Shown one piece after another: positions 22,677 through 35,625 of a stretch of DNA of 64,000 nt. The notes beneath the pieces were generated by a model, which did no database searches, was not told the origin of the DNA, and worked only from the letters and a program-made list of their open reading frames with translations. This DNA comes from Euryodendron excelsum (lineage: Eukaryota; Streptophyta; Magnoliopsida; Ericales; Pentaphylacaceae), in the NCBI GenBank assembly GCA_033060915.1, contig CM065387.1:34987001-35051000 (forward strand). Direction: 5' to 3'. The translations under genes and the position numbers were made by a program. How positions within the stretch are numbered: position 1 is the first letter of the stretch; the number at the start of each line of letters is the position of its first letter.

Positions 22677-23674
22677 TTTAGTCTATCTATTTAGTTTGGT
22701 AGCTAGTTATCTTTAGTTGGAGGGAAAAGAAATTTCTCCCCCCCCCCCCCCCCCCCGCGGGAGTTTGTCTCCCCCCCTTTCCCTTCTCTTTTTTGCCTTG
22801 CAATTGTGGCTATTCTTTTGTTGGAGGGGAGGGCCACATTCGTTTTTCTATTATTTGGTTTGTCATTTTTTGTTTTTTATTTTTATTTTTATTTTTGTCT
22901 TTCTAACTAGCAGACGTTAAAGAATTGTATAGTATCATAATTTCTCATATAGATGGTCAAATGCTTACATTTGCATGTTGCATCTTCTAGATATTTTCAT
23001 TTGGTATTAGGGGCGAGTAAATTTGACGTGCAAAGATAGTGACGAGAGTTGAGCTCCAAGAGGAACAACCTCAACCTCTTACTGGTCGCAGTACTCTGGC
23101 CAGTAAGAGAAGAACAAAGAGACTAAATAGGTGTCACCGTTGTACTAGACATACATGTGTGGATAAAAATTGCAAAGTCAGTAACCGAAGAATGTCAGGG
23201 AATCAGACGGTTTACCTAGATATTATTAAAAGATGAGTAAATGCTGAGACATTGAGACGCCTTGAAATCACCAGAACGGTAGACTATCTTGATTTTGATG
23301 TCAAAAGTGTGGCTCGACTGTGTAATGATTATTTTTCTTAGGGTGTGTTATGTTTGAATGTTTTATTTGCATTTTTATCTTTATTAATAAATATGACTAA
23401 CATTTATTTCGCAGATATTTTGTATTTTAAAAAAAAAACAAAAACAAAAAAAAATGCACAAATCTGAGAAGTGTACAATTTGAATGCACTAGAGATCTAC
23501 AAAAGATGTTTGCGTATCTTTTATAATTTTATACAGTTTTATGTGAAATGAAAATGTAGATTTTAGAGATTTGTTGAAACATGTTTTCATTCACCTTAAC
23601 ACAATTTTTATTTTATCCTTTCTTTTTAATACAAGTGCAAGATTTTATCTTAACACATAAAAAGAGGCTATTTT
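22677..23674. other. Athila 3' region, with a C run and an unrecognised Cys-rich reading
   Basis: No recognised gene. A C run lies at about 22738-22756. The frame at 23039-23236 (+, 65 residues) encodes a basic, Cys-rich segment (CHRCTRHTCVDKNC) that could be a zinc-finger remnant of an extra Athila reading frame. I do not recognise it, and it may be chance. Confidence 0.4.
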
Positions 23675-24407
23675 TGTAATATCCCGAACCTCTACTCATT
23701 TATATTAATGACAATTTCTAGTATTTGCATTGTTTAATATTAATTATTGTCTCATTTGAGTCCAGAGTGACCAATGGGAGCTTGGGTTGTAGCTTAAGCC
23801 TTTGGGGTCAGACACATGAGATTATTCCCATGTGTGTCATCTTGTATGCTCTTATATATATATATATATACATAAAACAAACACACACACCCACAGATAC
23901 ACACACCCGATCGGTTGAGAGAGGGGAGAAGAGAGAGGAGAAGGAGGGAAAGGGAGATTGAAGGAGGAAAAGCTTGAAGGAGAGGTGAAGGAAGAGATTT
24001 AAGCCATTAGAAGACTTGACTAAGCTTGAAGAAAGGTAAGGTTCCATTTTCTCCTCCAATTGTATATGTGTATGTATATATATCTTTGTGGGTTATATTG
24101 TTGAGATTGTTGTGGGTGACTCTTTTGAGTCCTAAATTAGCTAAGTATAGAATGTTGGAAGCCCCATTGAAAGATTTGAGGGTTTAGGATGTGAAATCCC
24201 CCAACTTATGCAAGTTAGGGCTTAGATTCCTAAAACCCTAGATCCCTTCGATTTTCTTGTTTAAAGTGTTTGATTTTGAGTTATTGTGGTTTTCTTGGGT
24301 CAATCTTTGGACCCTAGAAGCATTGGAAGAGTTTGTGAGAATTTTGATGGAGTTTGGTTTTGATTTGAGTGAGGTTTGGAGATTTTCGGATTAAAATCTG
24401 GGTTTTT

Positions 24408-24762
24408 AGCTTTGGAGTGGACTCCTTAGTTTTTGGAGGCGACTCCTTGTCCCAGTGAACTCCTAGATTTATTCATTTAGCTTTGGAGTAGACTCCTTAG
24501 TTTTTGGAGGCGACTCCTTGTCCCAGTGAACTCCCAGATTTTTTCGTTTAGCTTGGGAGGCAACTCTTTATTTTTGGAGCCGACACTTTTCTCCCAGTGA
24601 ACTCCTAGATTTGTTTCTTTATCTCAGGAGGTGACTCTTTAGTCTCCGGAGGTGACACTTTTGCCCAGAGAACTCCCAAATTCGTTTCTTTAGCTCAGGA
24701 GGTGACTCCTTTGTTTCTGGAGTCGCCACTTCTGTCCAGTCCCCAGTTTCACTTTTCAGCTC
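24408..24762. repeat. 71-bp tandem repeat, five copies, in the solo LTR
   Basis: Units begin at 24408, 24479, 24550, 24621 and 24692, an exact 71-bp spacing. Each carries GGAG(T/G)(G/C/A)GACTC, TTTTTGGAGGCGACTC and CCAGTGAACTCC variants. Confidence 0.9.
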
Positions 24763-25588
24763 AGACCCTATTTCGTAAAACGGGCATAACTTTTTCTAGA
24801 AAACTCCGATTGATGCACTATTTGAAGCATGGGATAGTAGACTCATAGATCTTTGTATCTATATAAATGTTGCACTCTAATTCCTTATATATTGAGAGAT
24901 ATTGAATTTTTAATTTGACCCAAAATTCTGCCAGTAATATTCTTCTTCCAAAACTTTAGTCCATTTTCTATAGGGCATAACTTCTTCATCCGAAATGTGT
25001 TTTTAGCCCATGAACTATCAAATTAAAGCCCTTTAAGCCTATTTTCAAATGGGACTAACCTAGAGTGTGAAATATTCCTTGAGAAATGTTTGAGATGCAA
25101 TGAAGGAGTCGATGTCTTGGCTTCTATATTCAAACCTTAACCTTATGTTCTCGTTTTACATTGAGGCCTTATCCTAGGGTTTAGCCTCGCTCTTCCGTTG
25201 TTTGAGTGAGGTGTTATTGAGTCGGGCTTGAGGGACTTATGTGTTTAGTCTTAGTTTACATGTTATTACTTTGCCTTATAGTCTTGTATTCATGTTTCTC
25301 TACTTTCATGTGTATTTTGTGTAGGAACGCCTTGTTTAGCACCCGTTCTATTGGAGAGAGGTGAGTAACGATATGTCATGAGTAAGACCTATCACTCTCC
25401 AAATGCTTTCAAGTTCAATTACCTTTCATGCATGTCTTTCCATTTATTTCAATGCCTCAATGACTACGTTCGAGTATAAATGTCATGCTTCAATTACATA
25501 CGAACCTTACCTATGATATGAATACAACCCACGAACTAGAACGTTCACGTAAAGTAGATGTAAGACTCCTATCGTATGACTCTAGCCA

Positions 25589-25742
25589 AGGTCTTCTCGT
25601 GGCAAGACTTTAATCTAGCCCGATAGTCCTAGGATGGGGGACGTGAAATAAACCATCGAAATGTAAGGTCTTTCGTGGCAAGACCCTAAACTAGCAACGA
25701 TGGTCCTACGATAGGGGACACGAAATAATCTATCGCTATGTT
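25589..25742. repeat. 77-bp tandem duplication in the solo LTR
   Basis: Two units beginning GGTCTT(C)TCGTGGCAAGAC, 77 bp apart (about 25590 and 25667), each ending in GGGGGACGTGAAATAA-type text. Confidence 0.8.
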
Positions 25743-25816
25743 GGGAGACGTCCCTTAGCTTAAAAGTCTAGATGGAACCTTTATGGTTACCATAACTGAG
25801 CATAGCTCTTATGATT

Positions 25817-26092
25817 GGCCTAAAGAGCCTTATATGTACCGTGCGGCTGAAACCAAGCGCCTAGAAAAGGGGTAGGCAGGTGCGAGCCAGAATGGACAAT
25901 CTAATGTTGGCCTAAAGAGCCTTATGTGTGTCGTGCGGCTGAGACCAAGCACCTAGAAAAGGGGTAGGCAGGTGCAAGCCGGAACGGACAATCTAATATT
26001 GGCCTAAAGAGCCTTATGTGTACCGCGCGGCTGAGACCAAGCGCCCGAAAGGGGGTAGGCAGATGTGAGCCATAACGAACAGTATTGTACTA
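25817..26092. repeat. 92-bp tandem repeat, three copies, in the solo LTR
   Basis: Units start at 25817, 25909 and 26001 with GGCCTAAAGAGCCTTATRTG and contain GCGGCTGA, CCAAGCGC and GGGGTAGGCAGGTG. A degenerate fourth unit may follow to 26250. Confidence 0.9.
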
Positions 26093-27572
26093 AGTACTCA
26101 GATAGCTCAAGCGCTCCCGAGGGAGTAGGCAGGGCGAAATGTTACCGTCACAATGCTTTTAAAACAGTGAAGTAGGCACATGCGTGACATGAAGCGCCAA
26201 AACAGGCAATATTGTATATAGTTAAGATCTTAGTCTAAAGAACCCTATATATATGACGTTTAAGGTTATTTATACGGAGCCTAGCTCTGATATAGAGACG
26301 TAACATACTTATGCTCTAGAATGAGAAATATGATTTGTCCTAATGCTTCACAACAAGTTACGTATGTTTCGATAAATTCTAATGTCACGATATATCTCTC
26401 CTTTCTACGATATTATGAAATGCCTTACAGAATAATGCCACGGTATGCTCATGATAGCTATGTTATGCCTTACGAAGTCATGTTATGCGTTATGTCTCAC
26501 TTCTACGGTACTATATTCAAAACGTTATAACATTTTGTTATGAAAGCTTACGATATAATGTTATAAAATAACGCTATGATTTCTATGTTCTCAAAGTTAT
26601 GCCTTATACATTTTGAGAATGATGATATGGATGTGTTTATTGTTATACAATGAGTTAAGATGTATGCTTACAAGCTCTGATGTGTTATACTAATGACAAG
26701 CTATGTCATGTACTACGGGAGCATGCTATGACAGGTCTCTTGTTTCTTTGACCTTATGTTTAGAGATAGCAACTTATGTTGATATGGTAGTATAAGCTAT
26801 GCATCTTCAAGCTTACACTTATACGTTTCTAGATACACGATATGTATGCATAAACGTTCAGCTATTGTCATATACGTTGAAGAGAAATATTAGTTGGGTA
26901 GTAACATACTTATGTTTTAGAACAAGAATCAAGATATGTCAAATGCTTATGATGAGTTATGCACGTCACGCCTCTCCTGGCTTATATTATGTTTAGAAAT
27001 GGTATGACGTTTTAATTAAAAAGCCTATGCTTTAAGTGTCTTTAAGATTATACTTATGCAATTCTAAGTTCGTGTCACTCATGCATAAATGTACCTTTAT
27101 TCTTATGTACATTAAATATAAACGTAGCATATGGTATTTCATGTTCATGTGTTGTTGTTACTCACTAAGTATTAGCTTACGTTTTTCTAAAAATGTTTTC
27201 AGGTAAACAAACTGGGAGGCCCTGAAGGAGGCCCATTACATGGACATTTGGATTGCGGCCCACGGGCCTTATGTTATGTACTAATTTAGGGGTTGGCCCC
27301 AATATTTTGTAATAATATAATGTTATAACTGTGGTGGCCTTTGATAGGCCCACTTTATAGAATGATTATGTTTCAGAGATTAGGCACAGCTCTACTATGT
27401 ATGACACACGTTTTACTTTACATTTATAAAATTTTAAATTCTGCAATTATGTATCTTTTAAATGATAAAAGCACAGGTGTTCAACTGGGTTATGCAATGC
27501 GGCCTTGAGTAGCCAAGCTACTGGCCGGTCATGCACCCTAAATCCGCATAAGCCGAGTTTCGGGACGTGACA

Positions 27573-28931
27573 ATTTTATATCACTTATTATCATATCATG
27601 AAAAGTTTAGTATTTTTACATATTGTACAATCATCCTTACAAAAATGAAGATTTTTTACCAAGTGAGTTTTAAAGCTAATCACACCTTTCGGAGTGTTTA
27701 CATTTACTCTTGATGAATCTTTTCTATTATACTTGTATTTGACTCAATTGTTTGAATTGCTACTGTAATTGAATATGTTGAATTCTTAGAATTTTGATTT
27801 ATTATGCTTTTTCAAAAATGAATCGAGGCCATCTTTGATCTTTTGAGCCACATATTTCTTTGTTGATATAATTCCTTTGGAACCATCTTTAAGCCTATTT
27901 CTTTGTCTTTTGCTACATATATCATTGCTAAAATTTTGTCCCTCAATATGAAAACATAAGTATCTTCACTTGTGCAAGTGGAATTGAGAAAGGGGGCGAT
28001 CTATTTGCAATAGGAAATAATAATAACAATAATTTAGCAACGAAGGAAAGAAAATAAAAAAATCAAAGGAAAAAAGAGAAGTATGAAAAAAAAAATAAGA
28101 GGTTGGTTGTTGAAAAAAAAAAGAGGAAAAAAAATCCTATCTAATCAAATGCAAAAGGAAAATTGAAGGTAAGTATTCATTGACCAATTCATGCCTTGAT
28201 CACACATGTTTTGAGTCTTTTATCCTTTCTTTCTCCCTACCTTATATCTCATGGGCTCATGGGCACGTTACAACCTGAACAAAGTCCTCGAGGATTTGAT
28301 GTGTACATTATTTATTCATTCACTTCGTAGAATTTACTTATTAGTTGCTTGTGTGATTTTAACATTGAGTATTATTTTATGGAGCTATGCCAAGTCATCT
28401 CTCACTTTATATATTCACATCATTTTCTTTATGGTTGTCTGTTTTGATTTTTCATTACATTTAATCTTTTACAAGGATAACCGGTGTGAGATGCCTATGT
28501 TCTTTCTTTTTGAGAGAATATCCGATAAGTTTGAATCAAAACTTAAAGGATGTATCTGTGGTTTTATGTTATAATACTTTTCTTATCATGTAATGATCAC
28601 ACGCACACAAAAATCTCTCATATGTTATTTTAAGACATTATTTTGCTTGTGTATTAACTAGTATGATATACAGAATCTGCTTAAGTTTTGATACATCTAT
28701 TATTTTTCTCATTGTCCTCACTTGCAAGCCACATTTTGATGTTTGTGAGTACTATCACTGGAAACCCTCACGAGACACCACTCGTCTACTAGGAGTAACG
28801 TAGGAATTTAAAGATTTGGTGCATAGGCTAAATGCACTTGTGGTTCTTACGAAAATGGAGCATATCTTTTTTATCTTTTAAGTGTGTTTATTTGTTTTGC
28901 TAGGGATTAGCAAAAATTTAGTTAAGGAGTG
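27573..28931. other. Athila 3' untranslated region before the LTR
   Basis: AT-rich and non-coding. It carries landmarks often seen near the 3' LTR of Athila-like elements: GGGCACGTTACAACCT near 28260 and GCTAGGGATTAGCAAAAA near 28900. The sequence next to the LTR (GTTAAGGAG) is a weak polypurine tract. A 107-residue frame at 28251-28574 is hydrophobic but unlike any protein I know. Confidence 0.5.
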
Positions 28932-30261
28932 TGATTGCACTCTAAAAAAGTACAATCGCAGTTCCTAATTACCAACTAATATTAGTTATTATTTGTGTTA
29001 ATTATTCTTTTTATATAACTATAGTATTTTTTACGTTTTATACACCTTGAGCAAATTTATAGATAAAACTAAGCCAAATGAAGTAAGAAGATGCACATTA
29101 TCTATATGAGTTGGTGTGTATATTATATTATAAATATATATATTATAATATATCATTTATTTTATATATATTATAATATAATTTTTACTTTATATATTAT
29201 ATTATATCTTATTATAATATATATATGTATCATTGGTGTGTGCAGGTTGTGCGTGCAAGTGAGGGCGGCCGATAAGGAAAAAAAAAAAAGAAAAGAAGGA
29301 AGCTGCAAAAAGGGAAATAAGAAAGAAAGGGAGACTACAAGGAGGGAAAGGAGGAAAGAAGAAAAAAATAAAACAACTCGCCTATAAAAAAGAGAAGAGG
29401 AGAGTGGACAGAAGAAGAAAACAGAGAGCTCCATTCAATTGTTTCCTTTCTTAAGGATAGATTTTCAATTAGTTTACTAGCAACTCTTCACTCAATTAAT
29501 TTTTTCTTTTAGTTATTTCTTTACCATTATTCTGTTGTAATAAACTTTTTAATTTATAAAGTTATTTTTTTTTCAAGCTATGTCTCAATACTGTGAATAG
29601 CTAGTTTTATTCTAGGAGTCAATTGTGAATATCATTTGAGGATCTTGAAATATCAACGAAGGTAATTGAGCCTTCATTATTTTATCTTTAAAATCTTTCA
29701 ATTCTTAGTAATTAAATTTTAGATCTTTGAGAAAACTTAGATCCTTGACTAAGTTTGCTAATTTCTATGTACAAAACTTAGTTTGGTATAGTTATTGTAC
29801 AAATCAATGGTATAAATCTATAGCTTTAATTTTATTGTTTTAGATTTAATTATTATTGAATTTGGTTCTATAGCTTAATCTCCCGAATCAAAGGCTCAAG
29901 ACGAAGCCAATGATTTGAGTTACAAAATCTCTATTGGAATTTCGAGTGAATCAGGTGATCAGATCAATTGGATCCAAGACTATTTTATTTTATTTAATTA
30001 AAATCTCATTCTACAATCATCAATCTTTAGAAATTAAACTTTTTTTTACTTTGGTTACCATTTTCTGTAATAATTGTCCAATTCTCATCGGTACTTTTTA
30101 ATATGAAATTCAAATAGGTTGGTTTAGATTCCAACTGAAGCTATTGTAACATTACAGTGTCTTGCATGGATTAGTCAATATATAATCTTTTACCATGGGT
30201 GAATTTTAGCACCTAACTTTACATGTTTTGATAATTGTTTCCTGTGGATCAACTCCAATCA
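28932..30261 (+). mobile_element. 3' LTR of the Athila element
   Basis: 1330 bp, from TGATTGCACTC to CTCCAATCA. The outermost TGATTG and CAATCA are a perfect 6-bp inverted pair. It ends after CCTGTGGATC, common near plant LTR ends. A related LTR remnant lies at 43230-44250, sharing TTAGATCTTTGAG- and CAAATC(A/G)ATGGTAT-type text. The left part (29100-29240) is a TA-rich tract. Confidence 0.7.
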
Positions 30262-30266
30262 CCACA

Positions 30267-30524
30267 AGTTCCAATCAAACTGCTAATCGGCATGTTTGGA
30301 AAGCCATTCGGATCTTCGTAGAGCTGATTTTTTTCTTTGTTAGAAAATAAAAATTATTGAATTAGACTCATAGTACACAATAGATGGCAGCTTTAATCAA
30401 TGGGGGACCATTGATTAGAAAAATAATTACACCACCTAGTGTGTGGAGCCCATGGTCTTCTTGAGGAGAAAGTATTAGTAACAACTGTTATATCACATTA
30501 TCATATTGAACTGGTATAATAGGT
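30267..30524. repeat. Direct repeat S, right copy
   Basis: Partner of 11153-12286, here without the Mutator-type MITE. It preserves the single target sequence AAGTATTAGTA at 30470-30480. It starts within a few bases of the Athila LTR end and continues, past the point where the left copy is cut by the LTR, into TCAATGATACATAGCC. Confidence 0.8.
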
Positions 30525-30562
30525 CAATGATACATAGCCAAATGATTATGTTAACTTTTAAT
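30525..30562. other. Short AT-rich link to the Helitron cluster
   Basis: Unremarkable flank preceding the first Helitron terminus at 30563. Confidence 0.4.
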
Positions 30563-30578
30563 CTATACTATATATTAC
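30563..30578 (+). mobile_element. 5' tip of a + strand Helitron, cut by another Helitron
   Basis: TCTATACTATATATTA is the family's 5' terminus. The minus-strand Helitron at 30579-32576 follows directly. Sequence right after that Helitron (TAGAATTAAG at 32577) resembles the expected continuation TAGCAAAAC, so the insertion seems to lie inside this tip. Confidence 0.5.
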
Positions 30579-32576
30579 TAGTAGTGTACTCGTGCTATGC
30601 ACGGAGTGAAAATAACATATACTAAATGTAAAAATTTTGTAAAAATAAATTATCAATTTATACAATAATCATACGATTAAAATAAATTATAATAATATAA
30701 TATATTCTTAAAATAAAAAATCAAAATTTGATTGTAATAAACAAAAAAACCTAAACTTGAAATAAGAAACTAAGTTTTATTGTGAACAAAAGTATTATTT
30801 TTTAACCTTAAAATCTTGTTGAGCGCCTATAGTGATCAAATATATACGTTACACATGTTAGATTATTTTATTTAATAAGTATATTTATAATTCACATATT
30901 AAATATAAAAATTAACTAAAAAAGAATTTAAAATTTTAAGTTAAGGAGATTTGATTTACCTAGATTACTTCAATTTCATTAAATATTTTCTATTTATAAA
31001 TAGAAGGTAAATTTTTTTTTATTTTATGCTTAGATCAATACTATTATGAGATATATAATATGATTATTTAAAAATTTTAAAAAGTTCACCCAACAACTAA
31101 TTGCTATAATATATATGGTATAGATAGATTTGTCCATCTAAAAAAAATAAAGGGATTTGAATTGAAAATTTCACATTTTTAAATTAAATGAAGGACTTTC
31201 TAAATTTTAAGGGAAGAACCTACGAAATCTAAAAATAAAAATACTAATAATTTAAATTTTATGTAAAACATTCCAAAAAAAAGATGAGATTTCAGTAAAG
31301 ATTTATTAATTATGAATTTTTTTTATATTTTATGGTTAAACCTACCCTATTTTAACAGATTTATTATTAGTAATTTAAAATTTTAAAAAACTAAAAAAAA
31401 AATCATTTTAGGTCTTTCAACATTAAAAACCTAATGTATTGCTCTAAATATATAGTTATAAATGCACATTATGTTCGTCTACATAACATAATAATATGTC
31501 AAAACTTATTATTAAAGTAATATATATCATGTCAATATTACTAAATATCTGAATTTTTTATATATTTAAGGGAGTGACTTTAGGAAATATCTAATAGTTT
31601 GAATTTTGAAATAAATGTAAGATTTTAGGAAAGTAATAAATTTATATTTGTTAACTAATCAAATTGTAACAAAGCTATTCTCATATTATCAAAAATTTAA
31701 TTTCTAGAAATTTTAAGAGAGTGACTCTAGAAAATATATAATAGGAATTAAAGGTCCATCTATATATTACATATAATTCTATTAATGAGAGGTTTTAACT
31801 AACCAATCGAATTGCACCAAGTAGTATTTTATGGTTTGATCAATACTATTATGAGATATATAACATGATTATTCAAAAATTTTAAAAAGTTCATCCAACA
31901 ACCAATTTAAAATGATAATACTACTATTTTGATTTTTATGTAAAACTTTCCAAAATAAGATGAGATTTTAGTAAAGATTTGTTAATCACGAAAAAATTAA
32001 TTTTTTTTTTATATTTTATGGTTAAACTTATATTATTATAACAGATTTAGTATTAGTAATTTTAAAATTTAAAAACTAAGAAAATTATTTTAGGTCTTTC
32101 AAAATTAAAGACCCAACAACGTATTGTTATAAATAGATAGCCATAATATGTCAAAACGTATTGTTAAAGTAATAAGTGTCATGCCAATATTATTAAATAT
32201 TTGAATTTTCATACATTTAAGGGACTGACTTTAGGAAATATGTAATAATTTGAATTTTGAAATAAATGTAATATTTTAGGAAAGTAATAAAGTTATTTTT
32301 GTTAACCATCCAAATTGTAACAATGTTATTCTAATATTACCAAAATTTTAATTTCTAGAAATTTTCAAAGAGTGACTTAATTAGGAAATATATAATAGGA
32401 ATTAAAAGTCCATCTACATACTATATATAATTCTATTAGTGAGACCTTTTAGTTAACTAGTCAAATTGCAACATGTAGCATTTTAACATTACAAAAAATA
32501 AAAATTATGTAAAAAATGGATTGAAATTTTGATGAGCAAAGACCTCATAACATTCTGATATAATATATAGTATAGA
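30579..32576 (-). mobile_element. Non-autonomous Helitron, minus orientation
   Basis: On the minus strand it starts TCTATACTATATATTATATC (at 32576) and ends CTAG (30579-30582), with a hairpin just before the end (CGTGC and GCACG around TAT, 30592-30604). It is flanked by A at 30578 and T at 32577, as expected for insertion between A and T. No Rep/helicase. It contains two tandem ~670-bp internal units (about 31310-31905 and 31980-32495). Confidence 0.7.
31310..32495. repeat. Two ~670-bp tandem units inside the Helitron
   Basis: Both copies carry, in the same order, ATATTTTATGGTTAAAC(C/T)T, TTTTAGGTCTTTCAA, ATTAAA(A/G)GTCCATCTA and ATAATTCTATTA(A/G)TGAGA. The copies differ by many small changes. 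Confidence 0.75.
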
Positions 32577-32679
32577 TAGAATTAAGAAGAAATAAGAAAA
32601 AGGTTAGAAATAGACAATGATATTTTGATATATATATATATATATATATAACAAAGTCATAAGAATTTAGTGGCATGTT

Positions 32680-33340
32680 CTTTCTATTTTAGAAATTTAA
32701 AATCTCTTTATGATTAATAATGATTCTTCAGGAAGATTATAATTAGAGAAATTTAAAAATGTTACCATAACTATCATTGAATATAATTTATGAAGATTAG
32801 AATAAATAATAAATAATTAATAGGAACCAATAATAATATAACACTTGGATTTTAAGTTTTTATAAAATTAAAATTTAAAGAAAAAAGGATTGAGACTTTC
32901 AGCTTTAAAGACCTCCTATCATTTTACTATAATATATAATATAGATAGCAATATAATAATATAACATTTGGATTTTATGTTTTTAAAAAATCAAAATCTA
33001 GAGAAAAAAAGATTGAGACTTTCAGTTTTAAAGACCTCCTATCATTTTGTTATAATATGTAGTATAGATAGCAATACAATATATTATAGCAAAACGTTAG
33101 AAGGTCATTGAAGCTGAAAGTTGCAATCTCTTTTTATCCAAATTTTAATTTTTCAAAAACATATAATACAAGTATCATTTTATTGTTGGTTTCTCTTTAT
33201 TTATTTATTATAAACTTCATAGATGCTTTCCATTAATAATTATGGTAATATTTTAAATTCTTTTTACTTATAATCCACCTAAAGAAACTTTATTAAACAT
33301 AAAGAGAGTTTAAAATTTCTAAAATAGAAATAATATGTGT
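32680..33340. repeat. Large inverted repeat, about 270-bp arms, in the Helitron cluster
   Basis: The left arm (about 32680-32950) is the reverse complement of the right arm (about 33070-33340). Matching pairs include GAGACTTTCAGCTTTAAAG with GAAGCTGAAAGTTGCAATCT and TAGAAATTTAAAATCTC with GAGTTTAAAATTTCTA. The left arm is followed by a 124-bp duplication (about 32948-33070) ending in reversed Helitron 5' tips (ATATAATATAGATAGC and ATGTAGTATAGATAGC). This is a head-to-head arrangement of Helitron copies. Confidence 0.65.
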
Positions 33341-33665
33341 TATTAAATTGTTAACGATATGTTATATACAAGATATATGTGTTAGGATAGAATTGGTCCT
33401 TTCTAATTTCCTTTATTTCTTCTTAATTTTATAAATTTTATCCACTAAGTGATAAATACTATCCATTTTATGGTAATATTTTCAAATTTCCTTAATTATA
33501 ATCCTCTTAAAGAATCTTTAATTTTAAAATTTTAAAATAGAAAGAACATTTGTTTCTAAATTATTAGCATTTTGTCATATATATGATACATGTGTCAAAA
33601 TATCATTAGTTCTTTCTAATTTTTTTTTATTTCTTCTCAATTTTATAATTCTATCCATCTATATA

Positions 33666-34374
33666 TCTATACTATATATTGTAGCAATACATTGTCATTA
33701 AATGCTCAATTCAATTTTAGTTATTGTTTATGAATTTGTTCAATTATTTCAAATAATTTAGAAATTATATACAAATAAAGTACACAACCTTTTTATAAAA
33801 ATACTTTTACAAATGTACATTACTTAAGCATGTAATTAAAAGATTCACTCATACTTATCTTAACACACTTATGAAACTTAATTAATCTTCTTTCTCTATT
33901 GCTCTATATTTTCTTAAAACTAAACTATAAAAATACTGTTTTATTGATTTGAATGTATTCCTTGATAACGATTAGATATATATGTATATAAAATTTCAAA
34001 TCTAAAATAGATTAGATGAACATATAATGGTGGCCTAGATATAATATGTTTTTTATAATTTATATTTCTTTCTTTTCAAACCTAAGTATGGTTTAGTAAA
34101 TTTGATGTTAAAATTTATAACTAATGTATTTACTCCCTATGAACAATGATATTTAAAAATGTGACTATCATTATATAAATTGTTCTTTCTATATTTTCTC
34201 TATTTGGCTATTAGAAAAAGAAAATTTCTAACATATTTCATTTAATATCATATTTTAAACACATGATGATGTAAAAACTTTTTGTACAAACTTTTCTGAA
34301 AATTTTATATTCATTATTCGTGCATACTGAGCTCCCTATATTTATCATCCGTGCATAGCTCGTGTTCACTGCTA
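33666..34374 (+). mobile_element. Non-autonomous Helitron, + orientation
   Basis: Begins TCTATACTATATATTGTAGC after an A. It ends near CCGTGCATAGCTCGTGTTCA followed by CTGCTAT, where the family has a hairpin and CTAG; both are slightly degenerate here. The next Helitron seems to start immediately afterwards. Confidence 0.55.
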
Positions 34375-35625
34375 TTTATATATTATAGCAAAACATTGTG
34401 GGCCTTTGAAGCTCAAAATTCTATTCCAATTTTCTCACATTTTTGAATTATTAAAATACAAAAATACACATATTTTAATACTATTAGTTGTTTCAAACAT
34501 ACTCTCTTTACTTTATATTTTATTATATTTTGTTACTTAGTCTATATGATAAGTGTTTCCAGTTTCTTTCAGCTATACTATAGAATCAATAAAAAATAAT
34601 GACAATTTTAAATTTCTATGATTAGAAGTACACATGTAACAAAATTATTAATATTATTATTACCCATCATTCATACCTCTTCAAAAATGTTAATGCTATT
34701 GATTATTTCAAACTTATTCTTTTTACTTTATATTTTATTCTATTTTGTCACTTAGTCTATATTGCCAAATTTCCTTCAATTATGCTCCTCACATAGAATT
34801 TTCAATATAAAATAAAAATGATTTTAGATTTCTATGACATGAGTACAAATGTCACAAATCTATTAATATTATTATTACCCATCAATCATACCTCCTCAAA
34901 AATGTTTAAAAAGTAATAAAAAAATAAACCAAAATTTTCTTGATTAATTAGTTGTTTCTTGTTACTATTAGTCTGTATGTTTCGAAGTTAGTCTATATGA
35001 TAAGTTTGTCAAATTTTATTCAAGTATGTTCCTTACATAGACTGTTTTTATTTTAAATTTCTATAATAAGAAGTGCATATGCAACAAAATGAATTAATTT
35101 AATCATATAATGTTTAATGTATTAAGCTAAACTTTTTATTAAAACCCTCTTATTACATAATTGGGTCAAAATTAATTAATCTATGATTAGATTTTAGAGG
35201 AAATAGTTTCAAATACAACCTATTCAAATATTCCTTTTAATATTCTCTAGAAAAATTTAAGTTGATCACCTCAATTTTCGTCCATTACTAACTATTTTTT
35301 GTTTTGCATTACTTTAATTTAAAGTGGAAAGTATTTTTAATTTTTAAAAAATATATATTTTTAAGGTTGCGGCCTAATATTATGCTTTTAATCATGTACT
35401 TTAAATTTGGTAGGACTACATATGACTCACATTTATATAAAAATGCACATTCAAAATATTAAATGTAGTATGAGAGTAACATACTCGATTTTATTAAGTC
35501 ATTTACTACCTTCATTAAATATATGCAAAATATTGAATATCAACATATTTTAAGTGAAAAATTATTATTTTTAAACCATTTTATTTTCTTTCTTATTACT
35601 GTGCATAGCACAAGTTCACTGCTAG
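34375..35625 (+). mobile_element. Non-autonomous Helitron, + orientation, joined head to tail
   Basis: The 5' tip is degenerate (TTATATATTATAGCAAAACA). The 3' end is good: hairpin TGTGC/GCACA around ATA at 35600-35612, then TTCACTG and CTAG (35622-35625) followed by T. Internally it repeats its neighbours (GATAAGTGTTTCC, ACATAGAATTTT-type text, near-duplicate 34480-34660 and 34700-34860). Non-coding. Confidence 0.55.

Larger units (their letters stand above)
23675..27572. mobile_element. Solo LTR, 3.9 kb, with ATTTT target duplication
   Basis: Starts TGTAATATCCCGAACCTC and ends TTTCGGGACGTGACA. ATTTT precedes it (23670-23674) and follows it (27573-27577), a perfect 5-bp duplication. There are no coding domains, primer site or internal region, so it is a solo LTR left by recombination. 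It contains three tandem arrays (listed separately). The short outer inverted match CCCGAA/TTCGGG is typical of long Ty3 LTRs; the lineage is undetermined. Confidence 0.85.
21096..30261 (+). mobile_element. 3' half of an Athila-lineage Ty3 retrotransposon, with a nested solo LTR
   Basis: Starts inside the RNase H/integrase part of pol (KYLLTKPNAKP, EI*DKKGVENIV), continues through integrase to 22676, then a long non-coding 3' region and an LTR at 28932-30261. The motifs match Athila polyproteins. A separate 3.9-kb solo LTR (23675-27572) is inserted in the 3' region. The 5' LTR, gag and RT are missing because the Tat-family LTR at 17140-21095 interrupts the left side. Confidence 0.8.

Noticed and set aside
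28251..28574. 107-residue hydrophobic frame in the Athila 3' region
   Set aside because: It overlaps sequence typical of the untranslated 3' part of Athila elements; the hydrophobicity follows from T-richness.
29091..29434. Frames in the TA-rich part of the Athila LTR
   Set aside because: Low-complexity translations on both strands.
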